Shown in pieces: positions 24,701-37,800 of a stretch of DNA of 64,000 nt; positions within the stretch are counted from its first letter, which is position 1, and each line of letters starts with the position of its first letter. This DNA is from Trichostrongylus colubriformis (lineage: Eukaryota; Nematoda; Chromadorea; Rhabditida; Trichostrongylidae). The notes under the pieces were generated by a model. The model was not told the DNA's origin. It ran no database searches and worked only from the letters and a program-made list of their open reading frames with translations. Position numbers and translations under genes: made by a program. The DNA lies in contig OZ022260.1 in NCBI GenBank assembly GCA_963978905.1, forward strand, positions 41,786,259 through 41,850,258, written 5' to 3'.

Positions 24701-27700
24701 CCGCTTCTCCTCCGATCCTTTCTACAAGCTGTCCCCCTATTCCCTGTGTAGACGACTGCGGAATTGTCGGCACAGGGTTGTTTGTACCTATAATGGAACT
24801 TCTCGCCAAACCAGTACTACCTAGTACAAAGTGTGATTATCGATTGACAAGGTATAGTACAAAGCGTGATCGTCGATTGACCAAGCCAGCCCAAAATTTC
24901 CACAACGGTGCATGGGCTCTTCTGCCAAGGATGCGTAGGTATCGAGGATCTGACGAGGAAAACTTTTGTAAAGAACTACTCCCAACTTTCGCATTCAAAA
25001 TATGATCTCCGTCGAGGATTACTCGACGGTGGTCTGAGCTTGACAAGCCTCACAAAAAAGTTATCTCTTCACCTCTGCTCTGTAGTACCCTCCACTTCGA
25101 AACTGAATGGAAGTGCAAGGACTCTTTCATTTTGAAGAGGAAGTGCAATGGACTTTTTCATTTTTTCTTTCTCCTATTTGGACCACTAAGGTCTAATGAA
25201 GTGTATCAATGGTGCACCCACTGCGTTCATGCTTTCGAAAGCGTTTTTCTTTTTTCAGAAATACGGCACTTGCGCATGATGCTTACTGGAACGTACTTGA
25301 TCTTCTGTACTTTGTTCATCATTTGTCGTTCATTCTCATATTCATAGAGTACCGGTGACGCGTAGCCGTCGGTAACCCAACGTTTTTGAGCCATATGATC
25401 GGATTGCGGATGAGCATCACGCATCCATGATCCCACCTGGATTGAACAACAGAATCATCAAATCAAATGATCGACGTTGAGAAAGCGCTCTACCAATCTT
25501 ATTAACTATTAGCTCACAATCAGGTTTATTTGAAATGTTTACTCAAAAACTAGTAATCCACAGTTAAACGAATCGCCCACGGAAATTTGAGTCTTCAACA
25601 AATAAAGGCTGATGTTGTATACACTATGAGAAGAAGGGTTATGAAAAAGATTTCGCCAAATAATATAGCTAAAAAACGGGGAAATTCCAGATTCTATCAA
25701 GCTAAAGTGAATTCCCGGAAAGCGTCGAGTATCTCACCTTTCCGTATTGTGATTCGGCGTGAAGAACAGGTATTCCTACAGCGGCAAGCATACATTCTGA
25801 AAGATTCAAATTTGTACTTTGAAGTGACGTTCATATTTGAATAGGAAAAATAGATCTGTTAGCTGTCAAAAACCTCTTCTATTGTATCCAAGTGTTGGTG
25901 GTCCGGTGTATGGCTCGACTGTCGTGTAATTTGTATAGTTACCCCATTCATCGGTAAAGTTTCCAAACAGAAGTGTACCGTTCTCTCCTTAAATACGAGC
26001 CTTTACTAGCTAATTTCAAATTATTCAATAATTCCTAATTTTACTTCCAATTTTACTTTATTATTCAGTTCAAGGACATATTGACCATAAGACTAGGACA
26101 ACGGCTATCTTGAACGTTTGAAGCTATGCTAGCAGTTTACAACTCTCCAGGATAAGGAGGGTGACCCATGAGTGAAGTTGAGCAAGCGTACAAGCTGCTC
26201 TAGCACTGCAATCTCTGCACTATCTCTCACGTGCCGTTGCATGACCGCAGCACATCACAGATCCACTTGAATTAATCAATACGTCAGAGATGCTCAGCAG
26301 GCGAAAACTTGTTCGCGGTCAAAAACAACGTATTAAATAGGGGTTCCATTTCATGCGTTTTCAGACATTGGTTCCATTTTTTTCTTTCACGTTACTTAGT
26401 GCTCCTATTTCCTTCCACTTCTTGTCCGAATTGAGCAAAAGAAAGTACAATTTTTCCAATTTTATCGGAGAACCATCGCTCCTGTTGCTTTTGAAATACC
26501 TGGAGATCAGCTCATCCTGTGGGGATCGCCTGCTTCAGTCACTCAGCTCAAGTTTCCTTTACAGACAAGCAGAGACTCATTTTATCGTCAGATGACCCAA
26601 GGGTACTGTTTGCTGACTCTCTGGTTGACTCAAACAACGAATCACAAGTGAGTGCATCTCGTGCAGCGCATTACCGCAACACATCACAAATCCGCTTACA
26701 TCAATTGATACGTGAAGTGGCCTTGGCGGTACTCTAAGCCAGCCAGACGAGGCAAAAAAAAAACACCTCTCCCCTTCAGCTACGTCAAAGGCACATATTC
26801 GGCGAGGCGCCCGCCACGGCGGCGATTGCGTCGTCTATCAGTGCTATGTGAATAAATCCCCGTACGTACCAAATACCGGTGGCACAAAGTACTTGCTGGG
26901 AGTAGTTGGTTTTCGGCGCCTCGTTGGTTTTGGAGTCGGCGTTGTAGTGATCGTCGAAAATCTGAAAATAGGTCGTCTTACGTTCTCAAAAGCACCTAGC
27001 AGATTCTATCATTTATGGATATATTTGGCTGCAATCCGTGTGATGCTTGAACTGAACTCTGGGAGTTTAGGGTGCTTCATTTCAATGCAGTCTGAGCACC
27101 CACCTGGGCAACTTTCTTGTTTTACTGAGATCTGGTTTCGGCATTCCAGGAGACCATCCCGGTGGCGGTCCAAAGCCGGGTGGTGTTGGCTCAAACGGTA
27201 CCAGACGAGTCACTTCAACTTCTTTCACAACAACGACCGGGACAGGAACCATCTTCTCCTTGACCTGAAATTCAGATTCCTAGTCCACTGTTCTGAATCT
27301 CCTTGTAAATCTACAAGTTTGTGGCTCAGTGTGAATAAAATCGAAGATAAAAGAAAAGGAGTCTGCACTGAAAGTATATGGTTCTAATTCATCTTGAAAT
27401 CACTCTACTAGTAGATCAGTACATGAACAGAAACACGAACAGAAACGAGAAAATTTTCATCATTTCAGAACAGAAATCGGAAAACTGGAAGAACAGCAGC
27501 TCGTTCGAATTCTCGCGACGCTTCCCGCCACATTTCGAACAACAGTCAGTGACCAGAGCGCAATCCAAATTTTCGTGCCCAATGTTTATTTGCTTCTCAC
27601 TGCGTCCATGACCACATGACCGTCGCTTCTTTGCTCTAAGAAGACACCCACGCTGTCGGCCGACACTTTGAGTAGCGGTATCACAGCCATTCTTTTCTGC

Positions 27701-30410
27701 GTGAATCTTTGCATCGGCCGCAAGTGAGCAAACAACGTAAAATATGGGTAACAGAAGAATTCCATTTTCCATGAACGATTCTCTCAAGTAAGGACCATAG
27801 ACGAGTTTGACTGGCTTCCATCACTGGACAGCGGGCCAATGAAAGTGACAAGTGGGGGCGGTGACGGGTGACAAAGCAGAGAGGCCCATCCCGAGTGCAC
27901 ATCATGGTGGAACGGAAAACTGACACAATAAGAGGGATTATTAGGTCAAAATAGGCAACCTCAAGCAGCTGGGGTAATGGGCAATGATGAAAGCAACCGA
28001 AGAAGGCTACATAGGAGGAAATATCGCGATAGCTAGCGGCAGTGGAACGAAGCAGAAACAGCATTTCCTTCGAGGTGGGTTAACGAAGGTGCGCGGTTAC
28101 GAGCACTTTGAAGACGCCGGGAGAAGGCAAACGTGGCCTACGATAAGACCTACCGTAACGCTTGCAAAATTTAATGGATTTTTTTACCACGAACACCTTT
28201 TTTACTTTCCCTTTCCCCTATCTCCGTTCATTGTTTCACTTGACTGCCGCTTGTTGTTTCACTCATTTCAAATCAAGATGAGTGAATGAAATACACCCAA
28301 CGAGACAACAAACGACATCTCCTTTAGCGAGCAACTCGGAAAGGTGATGTTGCAGTTTAAAGATATGCGAATACGGGCCACAACGTCGGTTTATCTCAGA
28401 ACGATCATTTTTTTCATTACTTCTTTCTCCCGACCCCTCCAGTTCCCTTAAGGAACGCACAGTAAAAGAGCCAGACTATGCACAAACGAAGCTGAAGTCA
28501 TTCAAGTGATTCTGGGACAACCGAATGGTTCCGAAGTTGAATTGAGTGATTGGATGAAGGCGAAGACTTTGAAAATGGATAAAAAAGTCATATAAAGTAA
28601 AAGGGAATTCTGCGCAGCTCCAAAGGTGAGGGCGCGAGGTCAGGTTAGGCGGTGAGACAAGAATATAGTAATCTCTTGTATATAGTAGTATATAGTAGTC
28701 TCCAACCTGAATTACTGGTGGCCCTGGAATCGGTATCCTGTGCACGTACATATCCGGAAAAGAGCAATTACATCGTCCTGAATTCAAGTAATAGGTCACA
28801 AATCGCAGAACCTCTCACCAATGCACTCACCATCTCTTCCCGGACTGCCAATCTCTCCCGCTTCACCGACAAGCCCAGATGGACCCACTTGACCTACTGG
28901 ACCACGTCTTCCTGAAAAACAGACCGGGATTTTTGACATCAGCTGGCTGTAAATAGGCAATGTATTAACCAGGTGGTCCAACTGGACCCTGTGTGCCGGG
29001 ATCCCCACGGGCACCTTGAAATCCCATCAATTTCATTCCAGCATCAGAGCAGTGACGATGAATTCGTTCACAGGATCGATCCAGAACATCTTTCTGAAAA
29101 TACACTGGGGTATCCTTTGATAATTTTTCAAAAGTTGGTGTGAGGAGTCACTTCAAACTGGTATTGGAACAATGAAGTCCGATTAGTCTGCAGAATTTTC
29201 GAAAATTTCAAAGGCATTTTTCATGAAAGTAAATCACCACACTTCGATACGATACTAAATCTCACAGTAAGTTGAAACCTACAGTACACTGCAGTTCATA
29301 AACAAACAAACAAAAAAAGAAATGAAGGAGCGAAATAAGAAATCAGTCTGAAGAGAAGAGGGATCAGCATCGAACGAGTAGTGGGAGCAGGTGGACGGTA
29401 GGTCAAGAAATTTTTTTCGAAAAACTGCTGACAAAACTAGATCTTTGCTGATAGACGGATTCTTCTTAACTTACCTATTCTTGCAATCGAACATAATTTT
29501 CAATTCTATCCATGAAACTTCCATTTCTGTCATTTTATTCTCACTTATCATATATATACTTCTACAAATGGGACTGAAGTGAAGTGCATGGCGCATATTC
29601 GAGAAATAAAGGATATTCCAGAAAGCCCACCTCGGTGTAGGAGCTCCGATATAAATGTTCAAATACAAAATGAATTCGATTCAATTTCAAATCAAGTAAG
29701 TAAATAAAAGTAAAAATAGTAACAGTGAATGGTTTATAGACAACCCAACACATACAACTACAAAATATAAAGAAGAATAGAAAAATGGAAAAATAGCTTC
29801 AATAGGTTTTAATTTGAGACATTTCGAAATATAAAGTACGTACTGGGATCAGCGTATTTTCACCAATAATAACTGTGTACTCTTCGATATCCACCGGTAA
29901 AGTTCGCTTTGCTGCTGAACGTTTCGTTCGCTCTTCTGGCCTGTTAAGATGAGCCGCTGGTAGTTCACATTCGACGCTCTGAAATTGGTAACAACAGCCG
30001 ACTCCACTTTTTCATTGTCGTCCTCAGGATTTAAAAATCGCAAAATCCGATGTTCAATTTTTCGTGTCATGCGCAAGCCACCAACACATTAGACCACCTG
30101 AGAGATTCTTCCATTTCCCCGTTTCCGATCACTCAGATTTTTGCCACTTCAAGGAAATCCTTCAACTATTCAGCGGCCCCTCCAAGACACCTAAGTTCTG
30201 CCCAGTTCACTCAATGTCACTAGCCACGCCCCTCCCTCGCTCCCACAATAAAGAACGCTATAATTGGAAAGAACTCACCAATATTGTAATATAAGCATGC
30301 AAATACAGTATGACTAACAAGAAGAAATTGCCCAGCTGAGCAACAACAAGCCACCGTGGAAGACGTGGAACAGTGGATATCGCTCCTGGCGACTTGTCCA
30401 CCCTGTCCAT
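18761..30410 (-). CDS. unc-122: collagen plus olfactomedin type II membrane protein (UNC-122/gliomedin family), about 590 aa
   Basis: Members are secreted or shed collagen-olfactomedin proteins acting at neuromuscular contacts. Exons, 5' to 3' on the minus strand: 30279-30410, 29844-29978, 28970-29093, 28831-28911, 28707-28777, 27104-27264, 26870-26961, 25874-25987, 25738-25796, 25287-25436, 23447-23539, 22764-22854, 21055-21195, 20627-20772, 18761-18944 (TAG). Exon 1 gives a short cytosolic head and a signal anchor (LVVAQLGNFFLLVILYLHAY). Exon 2 has a dibasic stretch RTKRSAAKR. Two exons encode Gly-X-Y runs (for example GPVGQVGPSGLVGEAG), followed by NCSFPDMYVHRIPIPGPP and a Pro/Thr-rich linker. 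The olfactomedin domain then runs from CMLAAVGIPVLHAESQYGK, WMRDA and WVTDGY through GTGNLIYNGSYYYH and NYADFAVDENGLWVIY to HYNPVDSRLYFFDD. Every junction is in phase except 25287 to 23539 (see findings). An in-frame upstream extension to about 30477 is possible. Confidence 0.92.
19833..20081 (-). mobile_element. 5'-truncated RTE-type non-LTR retrotransposon with 13-bp target duplication
   Basis: CATTGTTGTAAAA occurs at 19833-19845 and again at 20069-20081. Between them, on the minus strand, lies the C-terminal tail of an RTE reverse-transcriptase polyprotein (GKRTRGASKKWKDVFKSDLS, then EVKVTAEHASDRRKCRRLTR), then a stop and a GAA-rich tail ending at the duplication. Only about 60 codons remain. 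The duplication, the 5' truncation and the simple-repeat 3' tail fit target-primed reverse transcription. It lies in the last intron of unc-122. Confidence 0.88.
20244..20441 (+). other. unrecognised 65-codon open frame beside the RTE insertion
   Basis: The translation (SIRWSFEGPKKETTPLYLVV, then VCEINIDVEV) looks more protein-like than most short frames here, and the frame at 19495-19764 (SDLVLKIYHPDGSLLYFRIK) is similar in this respect. Both lie within the last unc-122 intron on the opposite strand, with stops and frame changes between them. A decayed gene fragment or transposon interrupted by the RTE copy is possible. I recognise no domain. Confidence 0.2.
23577..24475 (+). mobile_element. 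mariner-family element, complete but non-autonomous (899 bp)
   Basis: The terminal inverted repeats are TTAGGTTGATTCATAATAAA then TCGGACAAAT on the left and the exact inverse on the right. TA precedes the left end (23575-23576); TG follows the right end, so one side of the target duplication has probably mutated. It lies in the unc-122 intron between the exons at 25287-25436 and 23447-23539, in opposite orientation to the gene. Confidence 0.94.
23744..24397 (+). pseudogene. mariner transposase remnant with stops and a frameshift
   Basis: It is colinear with the frame at 31-672 but disrupted by in-frame TAG at 23886 and 23892. A small rearrangement near 24098-24130, where GTCTACTTCCA is repeated, splits the HDN motif from the C-terminal half. 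The downstream frame 24152-24397 keeps YPPYSPDLAPSEFHLF with the third catalytic aspartate. It carries the same internal deletion joining the N-terminal domain to EYWELLDEGTT as the copy at position 31. Confidence 0.88.
27640..27800. repeat. diverged relative of the 5466-5925 foldback
   Basis: TTTCTGCGTGAATCTTTGCAT, then AATATGGGTAACAGAAG and CCATGAACGATTC, follow the same order as the right arm at 5840-5922 (CGCGTGAAACCTTGCAT, ATATGGGTAACAGAGAAA, CTATGGACGATTCC). No clear left arm was found, so it looks like a solo or eroded copy in an unc-122 intron. Confidence 0.6.
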
Positions 30411-31874
30411 GTCAGCGATACGTGCACTGATGATGATGGTCGTTGGCGAGAATACGGCTAAGCGGCTGTATAGTTGGTATGCCTGTGTGTAACACTATAC
30501 CATATGAAGCATGGCCGGAGTTTGAATGATAAACATCCGAACTCAGCGCATGGTCGATGACGGCCTCTTTAACGCTGAAGTCAAGGATCAATCCACCTCT
30601 TCGTAAGCCTCCATTGTCTTATTAATATCAAAATAATGTTTTATAGTTTACCTATATTTATGTTTATTTATTATTATTTATTTAGTGATATAATGATTCA
30701 ACAATGAAATAAAAGTAATGAAGGAATATATCGTTACCAATATCAAAAAATCCCTTTGATTTAACCTGAGCCCCGGAAAATCCCATAGACTATTCCCATC
30801 TCCAGTTCCTTCGCGATGAGGCTCATGAATGCTACGCGAACAACTGCAGGAAATTTCCTCTCCCATTCGTCACATGACATTAAGTTCAATTTTCGGCCAC
30901 CTCACAGTGTACTCAAACTGCACTCAGTCCCCGCGAGCTGACCTTCACAAAATTAAGCCAAGTATGGACATCCAAAATCAGATGGCAAACGATGAGCCAC
31001 GCGTTATATAGCACACTTACACGACCACAACTGGAGACCTAATGCCCATTCCCCTGCCTGACCCAGCTGTCAGACGTACCCAGACGTCAATTCGTACAGA
31101 CCTCCAATATGTGTGGAATTGGGTGGGCTGCTTCAACATTGTCAACCAACCACTAATAAACAACTTGCGTCAGTCAGAGAAGCACTCTCACAATCGACAG
31201 AAACCCTCGACAGGTGTCATCTTTAACACCTCACCCACAATCAACACAATAACACGTGAAAGCTGAACAGCTGATAGGTTTATACTCGCTATAAGCTTCA
31301 TTACTACAAAGTTCAAGATTCACGAGCAAGAAATTTTCGCGTATTCCCGTTCATAGTGGATTACGGAAAACACGCATACATGACAAAGGCTGAAGAAAAT
31401 CACATTTGATTCGCAAAACACGACGACGTTGCATTGCATTGCACACATACGAAAACACTTAAAGAATACACAAACATCATAGAAATCAGAACAAAAAAAA
31501 AGAAGAAATAATACAAAGGCAAAGTATTCAATGGGATGGGATTAGAGACGGTGAAATCTGAAGGGTAAAGCACTTAAGTATACGGGAAGCTTGATGTATC
31601 ATTTCTAGAAAATTGTGCGTGAATCGCTTGAGAAAACCAGATCAGGATCAGAATCAGAATAAGGAGCGAGCGTATCAGAGTGACCATTCGTGAAACCAAC
31701 TTTATCACCGAGATTGACGAATTTTGCCTTCTGTAGCAGCTCCGCGCCCTTCTTCCATTACAAAGTGTGTACACGTGACTGACAGAATAAACTAAGACTA
31801 TATGTGGAAGGCGCTGCAGGCGACAGATCACTTCACATTGATTCGATAGTTCGCACAAGAAATGAAGACACTTC

Positions 31875-34800
31875 TCAACTCTCCAACTTTCCAAGGCGTC
31901 GTAATCGCACTAAAAATCGTCAAATTCTTCATAATACATGAAATTGATAATAACAAAAACAGAAGCGTTTTAATCTTATTTAACCACAATTGTAGAAGTC
32001 AACGACAGCTCTCAATTGCCGCATTCTAAAAAGCACACTACTTATGGACAGGATGGATGATTTACGGGGGAACAATTTCCGAATAGTGATATCTAAATAC
32101 TAAATCAAATCCAAACACATAAAGCAATATTGTTACATACAGCCTCATAGAACACTTGAATCCAGCGTCAACCGCATGATTTCAGGAATTCTAGGGCCGC
32201 CGTTAGACTTCGCGATTCTACTATTACGCGGTTTTATGGTGTCACGGCTCCGCACGCGAAGTTTCGGCACTGCAAAATCTCAAGGTCGCAAAATGAATCG
32301 TTTGTGAAAGTACGACACTACGGAATCACAGGATCGCAGCAGCGGAATGGAAAAATCGCAAAACCGACAAATTGCGCATTCTGACGGCAGCATAAGAGGG
32401 TTCATATATTGAACTGGGAGGTAATAGGTCGAATTTTATCCGAAGATAAATTTGGACAGACGAAAGACTTCAAAAATGGATGGCAGTCGATAATCGTACC
32501 CAGTAATAGGTAGTAATACTATGGTTATCTCGATTGATGACCTTCTTGGGGAATATTTTGAGGGTATATTGGAAGAGGACCTTGACGGTCGCATTTCCCA
32601 AAAAAAGTTTCTCGGCACCGGGCTGAACCTTACGCTTCAGCCCCTTTATTCAATTGAGATGATTTTAAACATCGTCTCACCTCGTTCATAGTTCTTCTCC
32701 AAAGCATCAGCTACACGATGACGGGCTTCCATTGATTGAAACGCAATGCCTACCCGAAGTAGAGACGAGTTTTCTTCCACGGTCGACGTTATATCCATTT
32801 CTACTTGATGGCCCAATACGGATTGGCGCTGAAATTGAAAACTTATTAGGTGGGTGTGAGAAAAATCGCAATGTATCAGAGGTCATGTGATCACGATTCG
32901 CCCACAACGGAAGAATAATGCTTCTCATAGCGGCTAGCCGCTATGATCAATGACAACAGCTGCAATCTCTTGAAACACGGCTCAACATGCACCAACCAAC
33001 TCACTCAAAAACGACAGAATTATCGGCACGGCGGTTTACCCATGGCTCGCGCCAGACTAGAAAGTGACCTCAAGTACCCATGTAACGGCAGTGCTTGAAC
33101 GAGGGTGAGTTAAAAATAACCTCTCGTGGACGTTTTAGATCCATAGCAGACCGTCACGTCGACAAGCTCTCGAGATGACACTTGTAAGCGATACATTGAT
33201 TTGCTAGTTGCTTTTCTACAGGGTAGCGATATTTCTACTCTGAATTGCGGTCCCCAGACAAACGGACAAGCAAACCTTGTGGACCTCTACCACGCTTGCG
33301 TTTTCTCTTGAGGTCTGCATGAAGACCGCACATTCCGCACGCCGAATAACATTTTTCACTGTTAGCTGTGAGATTGTCTCAAAGGTGCCAAACACAATTC
33401 GTAGGAGACGGGAAAACTTCACAAACACCAATGAACAATGTACGTTGCTTTGCTTACACAAAAGATATACACCCGTGAGTGTACTCAGTAGATCAATATT
33501 AGAGCTGAGTTTGAAATATGACCAAAGGTTCCAGCTCAAGTAAGAAGCTTACTGTCAATTCAAGTCACCAAGGTGACAGAAACAAAGTGGTATGGTTTAC
33601 TTTGCTTCCGCGGGTCGAGAACATGCCAATCTGCCAAAACACTCGAATTCACGATAGTCTTACTTTGCTTGCAGCGCACCACTTAAATGATCGTGCACAA
33701 TGCTTCATCAATTTATAAATTTGGGAAGGATTTCATGCCCTCAGTGTTTGCTACTTCATTTCCTTTTTCCTTATCTGTACTACCTAGACCCTCCATCTGC
33801 ATGTTGAACACATGACGAGATCAATGCTCCGGCTGCCTCTAAGGACGCGGCACTAGTTATGAAACAACTAAACCCCTACTGCGAAGCAACTATCGAACCC
33901 ATATTGTAATTATAAGCACAAAATAGCTTGCTCGTAGTTAAAGGCAGCTTTCGGGAAAATTCGGACGAAAAGTATAAGAAGTAGTGAATATGAAAGCCGA
34001 GATGCCTAGTAACAGGAAAGTGGAGAAAAAACGAATGGGAGTGGCCAAAAATCCAAGAAATAGAACCCCTTCCCACCATTGGTTCTGGGCGCGGACGACC
34101 TTTCCGTCAAGACGCGAGTAGTTGCATACTTCAGTCCGGTTCCACTGGCATTACCAAGACGTGAGCATGAAGGGATGTTCGGAAATGCGACAGCATCTAT
34201 TTTCATGTGGCCAGTTTCAAGCTAAAAGTGAGAGAGCGCGCTCGATACATTCAATCCTGCCGATCTCCTTGACCAACCGCACCGTGACCAACCCCTAATC
34301 ACGTCGCCTGGAGGCGGGCTGTCCTTGTCCAAGGCGGCTTGTCCTGACGAGGCCGCTTCCGCCACAGCTCAAGGGGGCGCCTTCCGCGGGGGATTTCGCC
34401 ATGCCCAGGCCTTCCAGACCCGTAGTTTTTCACTCAATGCCTCCTTATGGAATTCCCTGTCACCCACATTATCCCGAACACTGTCTTTAAGGAAGGAAAT
34501 TCAACAAAAATCAGGAGCGGCGCCTGAAGCTGAAGAAGCTTGCAAAATGTCTCTCTCCCCAACGAGAAATTCATCAAAAGCACAATTCAGAATTCATGCT
34601 CATGGGAAGGCACGAAAAACTACTAACACTGCTCTATAAAAACCTCACTGCTGTGTGAAATGAATAAGAAACTCTCGACAAACCTGGTTTTCTGCTTTAA
34701 ACTCAGTCAGGCACTGTGTAACTAGAGTGGCTCGAAGAAGCTTCGCCAGTAGGTCGGGAGAAATGAAATTGGATTCTATGTTCAGTGCCTTCAATGATGT

Positions 34801-37800
34801 AGACGTCTCGATAAGTTTGATCAAACCCTGAAAGAAGACAGACTACCACTGAAAATCTGAATTCGGCTTACAGGAATCAACGCAATGGGAAAACCAAAAA
34901 ATAGATAAACGGGTATAATACGAAATTTAGCAGACAGATTTTTTCTCCCTGCATAATAATAAGTCACATTCGAAAAATATAACGTTATTTCCTAAAATTT
35001 CAGGAAGACCACGTTTCAAGGTTTTCGCGAACTCAGGAATCAGTCGAAGGGTAGCTACCGCCTCGTGCTAGCCTTTTACGCACAAATTAGCTTGGAAAAG
35101 CCAAATTACAGCCGGCGCTGAGTGACAATGAAAAATCAGGACGAAATAATGCTGCGATACAGTGGCGTGTTACATTTTTACGTAACATATTTTAAAGAAA
35201 GCACCACTGAAAAGGGAATTCTAGAGAAAAAACTAACCCTCGCTTCATTATCCGATATTGCTGTGTTTGCCATACTCAATTTGGTGATATGATTACTGTC
35301 ACAGGCAGCAGAAATTAATTTCACGATTTGTTCCTGGAGCAGTCAAATTCTAGTGAAAACCAGCCTCCGGGAAAAGACAAAAAGGTTAACGATCTGCAAA
35401 CCAACCTTTGAAATTCGCTTCATGTTGTTGATATTGATCTCCTTCATCTCTTCATCATTTTCTTCTAGCCGCCTTAACAGATATCATATCAAGAAGTGGC
35501 CGAGAACTCGGACAAAATCACAAAAACACTCGTTACCGAATGAGTAAACATCAAACCATTCAACAAATGACTTAAGCCAACTTAATATAATATGTTATGA
35601 AAGTCATTAAACTCACTTTATGCATTCATCCACATTTGTATCATTTTCAGGTTCATCTGGCATTTCCTTTGGCTCATATGCCCGGATAATACCCGTGAAC
35701 GTCGTACCCGTACTGTCATCTTGTTGCTTTCCTTTCAACGCATTGTAATACTGCGGTTGATTGAGAATGTTGTGCATACCTGAAGTGAACTTCCTTCAAA
35801 ACTTTCAGAAACAGATATCGAAATTCCTCCACTATTCTCCATTCAGCTAAACCTTGAACTAATGGTAAAACCTTCACTAAATAATTTACCTAGGATTCCG
35901 GCCAGATCCACGAGATCGTGTTCAGGTGCACCATCAAGGGCTTCGTCAAGGTCATCGTCATCGTCCAAGTCGAGTTCAATTGGCATCTCCATTCGAGCAA
36001 CTCTCGAAGCTGGATGTTCCTCAGATGCTGTGCCATCTTCAGCAGATTCTCGACCACTGTCACCTTCCCATACTTTGCCTATAAATCCAAAAAATTGCAG
36101 ACTGCGGTCTGTCCTTGGGAAAGAAACAACTGATCAAAACATACCGCGTTTTGTTCCAAGCGAAAATGGTACCACATCCTCCCAGTCCTTTTCATTTTTA
36201 GCTTGCTCTTCCAAATATTTCAAAAGATGATCTCTTTTGAAAGGCCCGGTTGGAGATTTTGTAGTCTGATCGCGACAACGCTCCGACGGAGGTAACATGG
36301 CATTCTAAAAAAGCATCATTATGAACAATCAGAGGCATATACCAAATGCGGAGGCTGCTGCTGGGAGAGAATTCAAGGCGTAATGCCGAGTCACGGTGAA
36401 AATGTATACAGGACTAGGCCTTAATCATTGGTATGAATAATATAACAAGCACAGTCATTTCAGCAATTTCACTGACATCGCAGCGCTTCTCAGTTATTGT
36501 CCTCTCCCCCTAATGCTTTCAATATACATCACTTCAAGCAGGTATGTCTACTTCAAAGAAAGTGGATATAAAAAAATTTACTCGAATATGGAAGATATAA
36601 CTACCTTCAACATTCTGTTAGTGAACAAAATATATCATTTGGACGAACCCCTTCCCCTTCCTCCCATTATATAAATAAATACTCTTGATATATAGTTAAA
36701 AGTTCGACCTATTGAACGCTACGCTTCTGGGTGAAAACAAAAACCTAAGTTCTTCCCTATGATTTTTAGAAACGTGATGATAAAAGGAGCAGGTCAATCA
36801 CTGATGCGGCCTTTCAGTCTCGAGTTCCGGCGAGTTGAGGGTTTGCACAAAGAACCTCTTCTTTTCTCAGAACAGAAAAAACACTGAACCCTAAATTGTC
36901 CATCAACCACTTCTCGTTGCGAATTAACAATTTCAGAGGGACTGCTACTAGAAATTTTGCTTTGCATTATTGAACTCTTCCTATCATTTAAATAGTCCAC
37001 CATGCGTCATTTATCGTCCTCGTTGTTTCAGGACTGAAGAAATACAGGACAGTGCAAATCCCATCAGTTACATGACTCGAAAAGTGACCTGGAAGAATGC
37101 TAGCCGAATCAGTTCTAAAAAACAACTGCAAAGAGGTAAACAACAACACCACCATCAAAGCAGCCATCAGTGAAAACAGGGAATATTCTGTAACTGCGGT
37201 TGTTCACTAGGAATTAAGAGCTCCATATTCAAACAACCTGGCTACATTCAAACAAGTGGGGAACTTGTACGAAAGGCCTAGAAACAATCGGTAAACAGCG
37301 GCAATTCCAACAAAGTCTTTGGAGAACCGCAAAGGAAGCACCTAACGACATTTGGCAACACAAAGACCCTGTTCAGGTTGCATCTCAGATGACTGATGAT
37401 CCTGAGTAAGCAAACGAGAAGGCGGTCTTTAAGAGACGATGGAAGACGAGCACAAAGTATGTGCCAGTCCAAGTTCTCCCTTCGTTGCAGATCCTTTCGG
37501 CAAGAGTTCCGTAGCACAGCGATTGGGGCCCTTTCTCTGCACCTCTTTCAGGAAAAGCATAGCCTTCATCCAGCCTAGCCTACACCATCTAAGGACCGTA
37601 ATGCAGGGAAGGGCTTTCACCGCTCACTCTTCCGGTTCCGCCCAACGACTTGATTGTTGAAAAACGAGACATCAAATTGGTACAAGAAAAATCTTAACCA
37701 ACCCTTCACTGCTTGCCGAGGACTTGCTCAGTCAAGAAAATGAGCGCCCGTACCTGGATAATGAGCGACCGGCGCGGAACTTCCTCAAACGCTGGGGCAA

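Noticed and set aside
31574..31894. Minus frame with a signal-peptide-like segment (LIRSLLILILILIWF)
   Set aside because: Its start overlaps the last tropomodulin exon in another frame, and the rest lies in the 3' flank. The true unc-122 first exon with a signal anchor was found at 30279-30410.
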